Below are positions 46,964-59,126 of a DNA stretch of 64,000 nt, one piece after another. The stretch comes from Armillaria gallica. Lineage: Eukaryota > Basidiomycota > Agaricomycetes > Agaricales > Physalacriaceae. Both the position numbers and the translations under genes were made by a program. How positions within the stretch are numbered: position 1 is the stretch's first letter; every line of letters starts with the position of its first letter. The notes beneath the pieces were generated by a model. The model was not told where the DNA came from and searched no databases. It worked only from the letters and a program-made list of their open reading frames with translations. Location: NCBI GenBank assembly GCA_037576215.1, contig JBANDB010000003.1, forward strand, positions 1,860,001 to 1,924,000, written 5' to 3'.

Positions 46964-47605
46964 CACTGCAAGAAATAATGCAGAAATGTGGAATAGCGTT
47001 GTTGAATGTGCCAGAGAAACTAAGACGGGCGTGACAGGCGACTAGGGAAAAGTGTGGATTTCATGCAGATTCACGAAGAATGTTAAGGAAAGTTATCTTA
47101 TCGCCCCGTAAAAGGAAACTGACTCCCAGCTCCGAACTTTTTTGCAAATATCTTGGCAACGGATGTCTATTCATGTAGGAAACGTTACATTTTGCTCATT
47201 TTTCAAGAAAACTATTGTTTATTCCCTCAAATTCAGGTATAACGAACTCAGGAACTGGCCTGTTTCCACGCCCTGCGATGACCGCTAGAAATTTCATCAG
47301 GGCTTTACTTCGTAAACGAGTATTCTATGGAGCGTCCACGTATGCCGTGCAAGGCACAGTCAGCGCGGCGCTCGTGATAGGTGAATCTTCGCTGCTGCGG
47401 CGCCTGCTGCGATCAAGTTACTGCAAGCTTCGAACCATGAAACTTCCTTCTTTCCTTCCGATTCAGGAAAATCTGGACTCTATTATGTGGTCAAGGCACC
47501 TCAACCAGCCTATACCTACGGCCAGATTACATGTATGAGAGAAAACTGCGACTTTGGGCCTCCTCCATGCTAATGGAACGGAACTTGTCAGGAACTTACT
47601 AATCC
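46964..47605. other. Intergenic, promoter side of the Zn2Cys6 gene
   Basis: About 640 bases between the transcription factor start and the 3' end of the PARG gene. A plus-strand frame at 47215-47538 is unrecognised. Confidence 0.4.
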
Positions 47606-48490
47606 TCACGCGTCGGGTGATAAAAATGCTGCACGGAATTCTTCGATCGATTCTTTTCTGCCGCCAAGGATACCGAAAGTGACCTCTTCGAAACATCCAG
47701 CAAATTCACTGTTTCTACCCAGTCTTCCTAGGAGAACCCGGCGGAAGAGCTGAGCTACTTCCCTTGGTGGATTCCCGAAAGCTGTCAACAATCTTGGCAC
47801 TAGAAAAATAGAAAATACTTTGAATTACTTACCTCCGCAGCCAAACGCCCCCAGCACTAAACGTCTACAGTTCTGCGCCACTGCTGCGCGCAGCACGACC
47901 TTGATCTTTTCCCGCATAAGGTCCCGGTCCGCGTCATACGCATAACCCCCAGTGTTGTCATCGATTTCAGGTCCACGGATGGCCGCCGATGAAATGACAT
48001 CAATGAACCACCATTCACCGGGTCTGGTGGTATCCATGGAATATCCTCCGTACTCGTCATTGCGTCTTCGAAAGACGCACACATCCGGTGTGTATACGCA
48101 GCCCAATTCTGGTAAGCGGTAGAAGCTTTCTAAGAGGCTGGGATAGAGAGTCGTCCGCATGCAAAGGCTTTCTTCTTGAGAATTGGCACCTGACAGAAAC
48201 CCACCCCCTGGCCTCAGCTCCGATGCCATGGAAAGGATACCGACCTTAGCACATGGCCTGCTAGTTAGCATGTCATGGGCGGCGTCTAGCGTATCTTTGG
48301 CGACGACCCGAATGATGCATGGTGCCGCGTGTTTCAACTCTGTGCGTTTCGTATCCAACGGTACCGGCGTAAGAAGTTGTGCGGATTCTACGCCAGCTTT
48401 GGCTCGGGGGGATGATTGAAGGACCGAGGGAATGTCCTTGTTAATTGTTTTTCTAGCGAGAGCTTTCCGGGAAGATCTTGACTGGGACAT
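47606..48490 (-). CDS. Microbial-type poly(ADP-ribose) glycohydrolase (TIGR02452/DUF2263)
   Basis: Two exons (48490-47833, 47781-47606) total 834 nt, 277 aa. The macro-domain-fold PARG signature is present: VGILSMASELRPGGGFLSGA with SQEESLCMRTTLYPSL, giving the GGG and Q-E-E catalytic residues. Further family segments are GCVYTPDVCVFRR, WWFIDVISSAA and, across the intron, VLGAFGCG joined to AFGNPPREVAQLFRR, ending in GCFEEVTFGIL. Enzymes of this type remove ADP-ribose chains, and some family members in fungi are of uncertain activity. The N-terminal 60 residues are basic and probably disordered. It is divergently arranged with JIP5 (start to start about 480 bases). No defects were seen. Confidence 0.92.
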
Positions 48491-48971
48491 ATGGACGTGG
48501 GGAAAGTGTGACTAGAGTTACCGACCTTTTCCCAAACCGCTATATAATATCTATATTCTCCTCCGGCACTGCCGCCATTCGGTGCCGTTAGCTAGCTATA
48601 GTTACTCACCAACAGTTTTCTGAGTCAACCTGGTGGTAGCCAATCCCTGGGTTTTGCATATTGAAACGATCTTACGTCGCGAGATTACGAATCTATCGCA
48701 AATCCTTGCGGCTTTGGAACGTGGGCATGAGGGAGAAGCTCGATATCACATGTGGCAGTGCATTCTTGCCGTTAAGCCGATACTTACATCATCAACCAAG
48801 AAAAAAAATCGCACACAAGCACCCACAAGTTCATACTGCGTAGTCGACCTCCAGCGCAAGCTTTATGCGACGTTGAAAGTCTCTGAAATCTGTATGTCTC
48901 CGCCCTCTATCTATCTCATGCTTTTGGTGAAACGAATACCAGAATTTAAACACAACGTTCAAAGGTTAGCT
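48491..48971. promoter_or_regulatory. Divergent promoter between PARG and JIP5
   Basis: About 480 bases shared by both genes. An open frame from 48633 runs into the JIP5 reading frame, so a longer JIP5 N-terminus is formally possible, but its sequence does not resemble JIP5 relatives and the conserved start is at 48972. TATATAATATC occurs near 48540. Confidence 0.5.
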
Positions 48972-50612
48972 ATGCCCGACGTCTCTGTTGGTTCACAGAT
49001 ATTCGACATTGCATTCCACCCTACGCATTGCACTGCTTATGCTGCACTTCTTTCTGGAAAGGTCAAGGCTATCACATACGACCATCAAGGACGAAACAAG
49101 GAATCGTTCTCCGTCTCGGTTTCCCAGCGGTCTTGTCGCGGAATCAGCGTAAACGGAGACGGGTCCAATATATACGTCGTTGGCAAGGGGAAAGCTCTTC
49201 AGTTCGTTATCTGACTGCTACCAGTTCCTGGTCTGATACTGACATGAGCCTAGTACAATCGACACTGCGACCGGGAAACACGCCCAGACGCGAGCTAAAG
49301 CCCACGAGCAAGCGTTTTCCTCTATTGCGCGTTTCATCTAGACCATGACCTCTATATCTCTGAAGGGTCCCCATCAATCGCGTACGACACCTGACATCGT
49401 GGCTATTGTCCACAGGAGACGACGACGGAGTTATCAAGGTCGGGGCACATCGCGACCTACCTCGACGGGTGTAATCTCATTAATTTCCGGTAGCTCTGGG
49501 ATCCACGACAGAAAGAGTCCATTCGGAAGTACACGCATCATTTCGATTACATCACGGATTTTCTGTGGTTGGACGATAAGAAACAACTGGTGGCTACGAG
49601 GTGCGCGACAGGGATGTACATGTGCGTGGCGTACTGACATTGTGCTCAGTGGTGATGGAACGCTGTCAGTTATGGATGTCCGGTCGAAGAATATTAAACC
49701 CATAGCCCAGTCGGAGGATCAAGAAGATGAACTCCTGTCCATTGTCGGAATCAAAGGGTATGTCAATTTTTGAATTATTGTGGGTACGACTTGAGCTGGA
49801 TTGCTCCATAAGGTCTACCAAATTTGTTGTAGGCACCCAAATTGGGGTTCTCTCTATCTTCAACCGAAGCAGCGGTTGGGGTGATTGCGTTGACCGTATT
49901 CCAGGGTAACGAAACTCTCTGTCCCTAGGATTCCTTGTCCGCTTTAACCTCAGTTCATTTTGGCAGGCACCCTCATTCTGTTGACACACTGTGTGCTTTA
50001 CCTGAATCATTTACGGACGTTGATGCCACCAGCACGATCCTAACAGGGTCATCCGATGGCTTCGTCCGTGCAGTGCAGATATTTCCGACGAAATTGCTGG
50101 GTGTCGTGGCGGATCATGGGGAATGGCCTGTTGAGAGGGTCGCTATTGGTGATGCAAATGATTTCTTGGATCTAGAGGAGGAGGAGGAGGAGATAACGCC
50201 GGTGGCGAAGAAAGGAGAGAATGATGATGATGGTAAATCGCCCGATGCCCGGTGGTGGGTTGGAAGTGTTGGGCATGACGAGACGCTGAAGCTAACCAGC
50301 TTGCGGGGATTTTTTGATGGAGAAAATGGGGGTGATGGCGAAGAAGAGGGCGAAGGAGAAGGAGAGTCTGAGGGCGATGGCCCTGTGTCTGGTGAAGAAG
50401 ACGAGGAAGAAGAAACCGACAATCGCGCAGATAATGAGGCCAACCCGTCTGACCCCGAGGATGGTGACGATGATGACGATTCAGATTCGGATTCTCCAGC
50501 TATCCTGACGAAAAGAAAGCGGAAAACGGAGAAAAATCCGTTGATGGCAGTGAAGCGTAAGAAAGGGAGGAACGAAGTTGAAGTCGAGGGCCGTTTCTTC
50601 GATGATCTGTGA
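48972..50612 (+). CDS. JIP5: WD-repeat protein JIP5 (WDR55-like)
   Basis: Nucleolar WD40 beta-propeller protein of the JIP5/WDR55 family, linked to ribosome biogenesis. Seven exons (48972-49201, 49254-49313, 49366-49438, 49494-49600, 49650-49757, 49813-49905, 49967-50612) total 1317 nt, 438 aa. The start MPDVSVGSQIFDIAFHPTHC is the conserved one. WD segments: SCRGISVNGDGSNIYVVGKG, HLTSWLLSTGDDDGVIKLWD, YITDFLWLDDKKQLVATSG, DELLSIVGIKGSTKFVVGTQ, SIFNRSSGWGDCVDRIPGHP, then ILTGSSDGFVRAVQIFPTKL and WWVGSVGHDETLKLTSL. The tail is very acidic, then lysine-rich (ILTKRKRKTEKNP), fitting a nucleolar protein. Intron 2 ends in GAAG after a 52-bp intron; without it a stop would appear. No defects. Confidence 0.95.
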
Positions 50613-51424
50613 GGCTGAGGTAGATTTTGTTGTTTCGAGGTTGCACCGCGTTTTTCTGACAGGATAATTTTAGGTATGTATTATGGCTGGGAAAGGGACG
50701 AGATTCAGGAAGATGCCGGTCAGGTTGGATGTGTGTCATGCCTGCGGTGCATTGAATGGTGACGATCTTGCGTCGTTGCTGACACTGAGACGTATAGTAG
50801 AAAGGGACAAGACGTTTCATTGACAGGGCCGTCGCAATGCAAGGGCATTGCGAAGATTTCAGAGGTCGTTCCGCCTATGCTGGATCAAGTACTCCGGGCA
50901 GTTCGACGTCGGCGCTCTGCTTTTCTTTTACCCAAGACGGTTGTTGTCGGCGGAAGACAAACTGTTCCTTGGATCAAGGGAGATTCATTTACCGATATAC
51001 GGCTGTTTGGGCCTTCGACCCAAGACAATGCAACTCTGATCATCAGCACCTGTTGCGAGGCGTTCTTCTGTCCTTCAATACAAAGATATTTATCTTAAAG
51101 GCGAACACCGAAGATTTGTACATGTGGAATCAGCATTATTAAGGTAGTCAGGTTCTGTTGATGTCGATGATCTTCGGTCCATATGGGTCACTGTGAAAGA
51201 TCACGGATATTTTGGAACCTTGATGCGCTGCTGATGCGCCTCTGGCAATGAGGAGAAGTGAAGAAATTCTGGCAGAATATAGGCTGATATTTGTGCCTTT
51301 ACGAATTTCTGTAGTGGAAGTGTTCACATGGTCGCGTTGCGCCACAGGTAGCCATTTGGGGAAAGCGAATCGGCGCATGACCGTACCGGAGCTTGAGCAG
51401 CTACCACCAGCAGCGTCGACCGCA
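50613..51424. other. Intergenic, no recognised gene
   Basis: About 0.8 kb. The plus-strand frame 50837-51142 (101 aa, containing DQGRFIYRYTAVWAFDPRQC and LKANTEDLYMWNQHY) has protein-like composition but no family I know and two competing frames over the same bases. It could be a small gene or a remnant. Confidence 0.35.
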
Positions 51425-53840
51425 ATGATATCCAAGCTGCTACCTCCAGGCGTACGTTGTTTAACTACTGACAGAGCCCGCCTTGATGACAAACAGATTC
51501 ACTTGCAACGGACCTTGAGAACAGGCACCACGGTCCGCTTGCTGTCCACCAGGGCATCACGAATCCTGTCTTCGCTCGACATCCCGACGACGAGCACAGA
51601 GGTGCCAGGCGTCTACGACGGGGAATGGAAGGGCTCCGGCGAGATCCTCACGTCGGTGTGTCCGACGACGGGCGAGGAGCTTGCACGCGTTAAATCCGTG
51701 AGTATCATGCCGCGATGATGGGTTCCACCTGCCAGACAGACCCTCAGGCATCACCGGAAGACCTTCGTGAGACCCTCGCCAAGGCTCGCGACGCATACAG
51801 AGTGTTCCGAAGCAAGTTCAATTATGTTCATTGCACGCGTCCTGAGGTCTGATTTTGTCGTTTCAGATGTGCCTGCCCCGCGTCGAGGAGAGATAATCCG
51901 TCAAATCCGAGAAGCCCTTGCTGCAAAGGTGCGCCAGTCGTGAAACAGCAGAAGTTCTTCCAAGTATGCCGACGGCACTATGTACTTTCAGCGCGTAGAG
52001 CTCGGGGCGCTAGTTTCTCTAGAGATGGGAAAGATCAAGACAGAGGGTGTTGGGGAGGTGCAGGAATTCATCGACATTGTACACGCTTATTTTTATCTCT
52101 TCTGTTCCTACTAATGGATGATCAATCTGTAGTGCGATTATGCAGTCGGTCTTTCTAGGATGATGAGTGGTCGTGTGGTTGCATCAGAGCGTGTAGGCCA
52201 TTCTATCTTAGAAGGTTTGACTTCTTGATACGCCTTGTTATGGCTAGGTTAATAATGTTTCGTGTTTCAGTGCCAAATCCGCTGGGTGTTATTGGAGTCT
52301 TGACAGCATTCAATTTCCCTGTGGCTGTCTACGGCTGGTACGTGATTGGTTTCGTCACATATAGCAGCTAGCCATTTTCCGACTACATCGATTGGTTAGG
52401 AATCTGTCCCTTTCATTGGCTGCTGGAAACGCTACCGTCTGGAAACCTTCTCATACTACGCCATTGTGCGCCATTGCCGTAACCACAATCATAAGCAAGG
52501 TCTTGGAGCACAACGGGATCAGCGGCGCCGTTGCAGGCTTGGTGACTGGAGGGAAGGATATCGGTGAAGGAATTGTGGCAAACTCCGGGGTGGATCTTGG
52601 TCTGTCTAATATTACTGAGTCAGCATGTCGGCTCACGTCCTGTGTCAGTGTCTTTCACTGGTAGCGAACGTGTCGGCCGTTCTGTAGGCCAGAATGTCAG
52701 TGCAAGGTTTGGCAAAACCATACTGGAGTTAGGTGGTAACAATGGTACGTGTATCAACTGTGATGAAGCACGAACGGCGTCGTTAATAGTAGCACCCTTT
52801 CTGTTCATCAAGCCTCGATCGTTATGGATGATGCGGACTTAAGCATGGCGGTGCCGTCGGTCTTCTTTGGCGCCGTCGGTACGGCCGGGCAGCGTTGCAC
52901 CTCTACTCGAAGGCTTTACCTTCAGCGTAATATCGCAGACGAGTTCTTACAGCGGCTTTTAAAGGCTTATAGATCCGTCAAGCCCGCGGACCCCTTGGTT
53001 GATACCACACTTCTTGGGCCTTTGCATACGTCCAACGCAGTCAACGTCTATGAGAATACTATTCAATACCTTCGCTCCATTGATGCTGAAATCCTTACTG
53101 GCGGCCTCCGATACACCGATGCCCCTCTCGACCAAGGAAATTTTGTACAGCCCGCTATCGCAATACCCAAATCAGTGGATACCAGGGACAAGATTTGGTG
53201 TACCGAAACCTTTGCCCCCATTCTTAACGTTGCGATTTTCGATCATCTTGATCAAGCTATTGAGTGGAATAACTCGGTGCCTCAAGTTCTGTCGCCCTTT
53301 TTTCATTCTATTATTCCATCTAATCTCATTTTTCTCCGAATGTCCAGGGCCTTTCCAGTAGTCTCTGGACCCGCGATCTCCGGAATGCGGGGCAATGGAT
53401 CGGACCAAATGGATCAGATGCGGGCATTGTAAATGTACGTCGACTCGCCCCGTCTGTCGGGGACCTTGTTATGATAGTCTATTTCTTACAGATAAACGTC
53501 GGGAACTCTGGAGCTGAAATTTCGGCCGCTTTCGGGGGCAATAAGGTAAGGGCGGCCGAAAATTAAACTGTCATGCTGTTGACGTCCGCGCCCTTTCCTT
53601 TTTAGAGCACTGGATGGTGAGCAGTTTCGTATCAGCTTGGGGATCAAACCCCCCCGCAAACCTAACCTGACAGGGGTCGTGAATCCGGTGGCGATGCCTG
53701 GAAACAGTATGTCCGCTGGAGTGCGTGTACTAGTACGGGACACTTTTCATGCGCAGTTTTGCATTCACTAACTGGATTTATTACCAGTCAACTTCTCCAA
53801 TGAGGCACCACTGGCACAAGGCGTAACTTTTGCCGCGTGA
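51425..53840 (+). CDS. ALDH7-type aldehyde dehydrogenase (alpha-aminoadipic semialdehyde dehydrogenase)
   Basis: NAD-dependent dehydrogenase of the ALDH7A1 / piperideine-6-carboxylate dehydrogenase family, oxidising the semialdehyde of lysine breakdown. The N-terminus ([18 protein letters not shown]) is basic and Ser/Arg-rich, fitting a mitochondrial leader. The exon chain is unbroken: [133 protein letters not shown], catalytic Glu in TILELGGNN, catalytic Cys in [53 protein letters not shown] and the end LAQGVTFAA. About a dozen short introns occur, one starting GC (GCAAGT near 51811). The exact start is uncertain; 51425 is the nearest good ATG, and 48 bases after it could be an in-phase intron. 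Confidence 0.95.
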
Positions 53841-54462
53841 CCTTTTAGCCGAAGAAGATCATTTTGCAGGTCTAGTTTAAGGTCCACCCTTATGATTTGA
53901 TTTTGTGAGAGTTAAACAGACGTGGTTAGGTAGGACGAAAGCCATTGGAATGCGGAAGCGAAGCTATTCTGCGGGCGCTTCCTTCCCCTTGCGTTTGATC
54001 CGAAAGCTCGACATCAGTACTTTCCACTTGCTTTTTACCCCGTGTCACTGAAGTACCCCTCTGTTGCAATGGAAATTGTAACGTGGTATGGATCATTCTC
54101 AACTGTTCATCAACGACATGGACGGATAAGGGCGTCCGTCATCATGCGTGTGAATAGACCGGATTCCATCAATTGCGCCCTTTTTTGGATTTTCCTCCGA
54201 GCCTTTTGACCCGTCGTATCCAAGGTTTACTGACGAATTGTCCGACTGATTGAATGAGTCGCATCATTTTTTTGGCAGTGCTGTAAAACCAGCCATCAAT
54301 ACATCACCACTTAAACTGATCCCGACCTTATAAGTTGGCGAAGTAGTCTTCTGCAACTCGATAACTTGCGCCCGGTCCAACTGCATCGCAACATTGTGAT
54401 TGCGTCAATAGCCTTTTCCCTACATCTCGCCCTCAATTCATCCCACACTCGCGAGTCCAATT
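53841..54462. other. Intergenic, no recognised gene
   Basis: About 620 bases between two plus-strand genes. The last 200 bases are pyrimidine-rich, fitting a fungal promoter. No other signal seen. Confidence 0.45.
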
Positions 54463-55939
54463 ATGGCTAGTGCCGACGATTTGCCTTGGCCTGAGCTTGG
54501 AAATGTCTCCCGTGGCGCAACGAGGGGGAATCAAGGGCAGAAAGGCGTCCTTGGGCCTCCAGACCGTGAAGGACGGTGCAATTTGCAGCTACGGGTGCAA
54601 CCTGGAGTACTGGCAGTACGTCTTAACCGTCAGGCCAGCGACTGGTATCGGATCCTGGATAACGAAGTTAATCGTGCTCTCAAGTTGACCAAGACCTATT
54701 GGCGGAAGGCCAGGAGACGGCAGGACTATGATGCACGCGCTGACCAGGACCATATGGAGCTACACGAATGGCTCCAACAGCTCAAAGACAAAACCATGTC
54801 ACACCTGGAACTCTTGATGCAGAAGGGCGACATTCAGGGACCCCCGTACGTTATGGCCGATGACATCGAGCTGACGTTCCTGCGCAAGTTCATCGAGCGC
54901 CAGGCTTCGGGGATACCTCACAACCCTCGTCTGCGTAACTCTATGGGGGAGACTGGGTACACGATCCGCGACGATCACTCAGTGGACTCAGGGTCACCCG
55001 GCACTTCTGACCACAGCTACGGGGAACACAAAATAAGAACAGCGGGCATAGGTGAGCAAATCTACCTACCCGCCATTACCAATACCGTACACGACCCTTA
55101 CTTTGTTATAGATGTCTCGGACGGGTCGAGCACATTTATGGTTTCATCTCGAAATTCACAGTCACCGACCCTACGCAATCCTGAAACGTTGGCGCAGGAA
55201 GCGAGTACATCGAGTATGTATGTTTCTCTCCCCTGAATCCAAGATCTGATTAAATGAATAGAACAAGCGCTCCTTTTGTCACGCGCTGCTCTTTCTAGGA
55301 CCCAAAAGGATACTCAAGATGCATTTCTTCGATATACCGCATGTCTTGATGCTGAACGTCAAGCACGTCAGTCCGTTGCTGCTGCAGAAAAACGCAGAGA
55401 TGATATCAGTGAGATTGGCCATGCATATGTTTTTCCACCATCATTAACTTTGCATCCGTATATTCAGTGGCTGCTCTTCTTTCAATGAATCAGGGTACAG
55501 GTGAGTTCAACTTTCGGGCATTTCCTGTCCTCCATCTGATGATGAACAACCAGTCGACCAACAATCGAGACACTCTTCTTTATCCCTCGACGAAAGTCAG
55601 AGGTACCATGCTGAGGTATGTTATCTATCAATCATCATTGGACTAACTAAATATGTTCCAATTCACAGGCAGTCACCCGTGCTAGTGCAAAATTAGACTG
55701 GACGGAAACCGCTGATGCACAAGCAGTCTATGCAACTGAGCCTATGACGCATCTCGAGGTAAGCACATAGCTCTGCCTTGTCTATATCCGTCCCTAATTA
55801 TTGCCTATCCAAATCTCAGGATCCCTCGAACCGGATGGGTCGCAAGCATTCACGGACGTGGGACAATACACCACTGCAACAAGGTGGGCTTATTTCCTCT
55901 GTGTCGGCCGTCAGGTTTGGTCTCAACGACTTCCAGTAG
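54463..55939 (+). CDS. Coiled-coil protein of unknown function
   Basis: Multi-exon gene starting MASADDLPWPELGNVSRGA. Exon 1 (54463-55213) encodes a charged helical region (LDNEVNRALKLTKTYWRKAR, HEWLQQLKDKTMSHLELLMQ) and a polar stretch (TSDHSYGEHKIRTAG). After an intron ending TAG at 55261 comes a strong coiled coil, LSRTQKDTQDAFLRYTACLD then AERQARQSVAAAEKRRDDIS. Later exons read VAALLSMNQG, QQSRHSSLSLDESQRYHAE, VTRASAKLDWTETADAQ and NRMGRKHSRTWDNTPLQQGG, ending with a stop at 55937-55939. Introns carry GTATGT, GTAAGC and CAG signals. No catalytic motif is visible; a structural or scaffolding role is possible but unproven. Confidence 0.72.
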
Positions 55940-58900
55940 ACGGCCAATACAACTGCGAAGTACTTGCGCGTGATTTCGTGTGGTCTGGTCGTTGTTCTGA
56001 CCCTCGTTGTGAACAGGATATTTCCGCTATGCCCCCACGGAAGAGAATGAACGTCAGCACGGGTATGATGACGGGGTTCGACATGTTGAACAGCGCGGCA
56101 ATGCAGGTCCAACCACAGAATATGACATTACCATGAACGATACCCTTGCATTTTATTATCAATCATGACCACAACCACCAGTGATGATTATTTATTCTTT
56201 ATTGCGATCCTGCTATCATATTTGCTGTCTATATTTTACTGTATAGTATATGTATCATTAGTAGAAAAATCTGCGGAGCATCTATTGTAAAGCCTTGGTA
56301 ATGATGATTGGATAATAACTTCTATGACTCACGGCCATTTTTGTATTACCGACTCGGGGATGTTATCGGTGCGTCCCTAAGCGCGCAACAAAATGCCAAG
56401 TTAGTGATCATCAAAGATGAGAACGACAGTCCACGTTATAAGACATATGAAATCACCAACACCAATCCAATCAGTTTCTTAGGCAGCGAAGAAGAGATAT
56501 TTAAAGGAAACACCGCCTAATGGATACCGTCGGTCATCTACCAGGCCCGAACTGTCCGCCGAATCAAAGGGAGGGCATAGCTCTGGAAGTCCGTACTTGA
56601 CGACGAATAGGAAACTAAAAATTTCTGACAAGCCTCAGGCACGTAACGTATCGCAAGGATCTGTAATACCAGCGCCATTCCATGCAGTGGCTTAAGGCAC
56701 CATAAATCCATTTATTACCGTTCGCTAAGTTCATCAACCACTGCGAGAGCTGATAGGAGCTACATTCATCATAAGCGGTATTCACCCCTCGCATTACGCC
56801 ATTGTCGACAAGTCTATCACGTATGCCTTGCCTTGACTGGTGCGGCGTTCGATGCATTGGATTGCCAAAAATTCCCGAGTCGGCGCCACGGTGGTCAAAA
56901 CTCGGCGATGTGCCGAAAATCCGAGTCCGCTGTCTAAAAATTCCAATAAAAGAAAGATGAAATAGCGCGTCCGACGTGGATGGTGAAGCTATCCGACTCG
57001 CTCGCGCTCCAAGGAAGTACCGGACGTCGGCATGCGGCGGGCCGAGCTTTTGTCGGGAAATCGGCATATCACATGATAGAGGTGGATCAAGGTCCGAAGT
57101 CGGATCCTCCGGCGCCCGACGCCCGTCCTTCGAATATCAATCCCATGGTCAGTATCCAGAAATCTCAAAAAGGACAATCAGGACCAGAGGTAAGTATACC
57201 GGTAAGTTCTTGACTTTTTGGCCTTCAAAGGCAGGGTCATCGATGCCATGGCCCAGGTTTGGTCGGAGTTTTCTTTGTTTGTTTTGCTTGCTGTGAACCT
57301 CGTCAATTCTAGCCCAATTCTAATCCAGTTCTAATCGCGCCACCATATCACGTTCTCGCGTGATATAGATGCTTCCATATCCTTGTCCGTGAATCTCTTT
57401 ATGCTCCGAGTTTCTGTCATCTGGAACATGTACGCGTTTATATGTTTTTTCAACTTGTGAAAGTGAATGAGATTGCAATACTTCAAGGCTTCAAAGGTCT
57501 TTATCCGTATCCTGCGTTTATTTGCCAAAGTCGTACTTATATATACGTGCTGTGATCTCTGGGTTGAACGTTGAACGTTGAATAATCTCCCATTGTCCCA
57601 ACCCTCCATAATTGGACGAAGAAACCATCATGTTTTTGGCTGATGGTCCGTATCCTTCTGTCCTTATGCTAGCATTCTTCTGATTTGATTATCTAGATTT
57701 TGACACTACCTTGTAGATAGAACTTGTCAAAGAATTTCCTTTGGCGGCTTGCACATCTCTTGTGACGGTCAGATACCGTCGCATTGTTCCCGGAATCTCT
57801 TCCGCGATCTTTTATTTTATTTTTTCTCAGGTGAGTCCTCTGTCTAACTCCACTACTATTAGTTCGCTATGTTGTAATCAACTGATTCTTCCTCTCACCT
57901 CGCGTTTCTTATCGTGTGTCAGATATCGACGAACGATCTCTCGCACGAAAGACCATGCTCTACAAGTGCTTCTCGGCATAAAGTGAACCACCCCATGGGC
58001 AATCAGTGTGATTTGTACGTAAAATCATATGTGTTCTCTTGCACTTGTAACCTGTGCTTCCGTTTTCACGGCTCAGTATCCATGATTTTCGGAGTACAAT
58101 CAAGCGACGGTCAGGGCCAGTAAAGTCCAACCATGCGCCTACTTCCATACCAAAAATATTAAGCCATGTAAGCCAAAATCTCTATAGCATATGCGACGAC
58201 CGTTGACTTGATATATCATACAAGAAGAAACATACATACATTTCTTTATATGGTGCATGTGCCCCTACGCACCGTTCTGTGGCTTCAAACATTCTGGACC
58301 TGATAGTGATTCGCCACCCTCGTTTCCCCCCATCGGACTCACCGATCCACACCATCCCCATCCAATCTCCGGCACCATTGTATATCGCCGTACCCGCAGA
58401 AATTAACGTTACAAACTACTGCCCTTGCGCCCTCGGGTACCTGGAAATGCAAGCGTCGATAAAATGAAACAATACCTCGCCTAGCCAAGGTGGCCGGTTT
58501 CAGACTCCTGATGCCACGTACAACACCTGATCCCTCCCCCCCGGCTTCCCAAACTCGGCGGCAGGAGGAACGTTTAGAGACGAACCGTCGCCACCATCTA
58601 GAATGGCTACTCAATAATTGTATCCCTGAATCTCGCAACAGATCGTTGCCTTCCCTAAATATTCTCGAAATCCACATCACGAGTTTCATTCATGAATTAG
58701 GTCCGGGTTTACATGTACATGCCGCCCTTTTATTCCCAAGGTCAACCAGCGCAGGCTGCCATACAACGTTAAGAGCTTATTTGTCTCTCTTCAGAATGCG
58801 TACCATTAATTTAGAGTGCTGTGCCAAAACTTTATTCAATGCAGGGTGGTCCTGATGTCGCGGGTCCTGGTTCTTGACACCGACTTGGTTGGCGATCTCA

Positions 58901-59126
58901 TTTGCTTGACCATTGTCACGACTTGCATGCTGTTTTTATGGTACACTGTGCCATACTTCTTACTGGTCTTTGTCCAAAGCAACTACTCATTGTTCTCGAC
59001 GCATCGCCGGACCCTTGTTTTCTAGCCTTGGGCTTCAGCTACAACCGGTATAAATGGGCTGCTTTCCTCGTCACATTCCCCTCACTCCATATACCTTTGG
59101 CCTATACCTAAAGACCGTCTTGCGCC
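55940..59126. other. Long interval with weak open frames only
   Basis: About 3.2 kb. 56308-56520 plus encodes 70 aa (VIIKDENDSPRYKTYEITNT) from an ATG; its composition looks real but no family is known. 57609-57331 minus (92 aa, RIKTFEALKYCNLIHFHKLK) and 58490-58855 plus (121 aa, RRHHLEWLLNNCIPESRNRS) are similar cases. GC-rich 56860-57130 repeats the motif CCGAGTC/GACTCGG several times. 57564-57582 is a (TTGAACG)n tract. None of these is called as a gene. Confidence 0.35.

Noticed and set aside
48633..48971. In-frame upstream extension of JIP5
   Set aside because: The extension does not resemble JIP5 N-termini, whereas MPDVSVGSQIFDIAFHP at 48972 does.
51425..53840. First impression that the ALDH7 gene was a pseudogene because of many stops in every frame
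   Set aside because: All stops fall inside short introns; once spliced, every exon joins in phase and the catalytic Cys and Glu are present.
56860..57130. Repeated CCGAGTC/GACTCGG motifs suggesting a structured repeat
   Set aside because: Spacing and flanks are irregular and no clear unit could be defined by eye.
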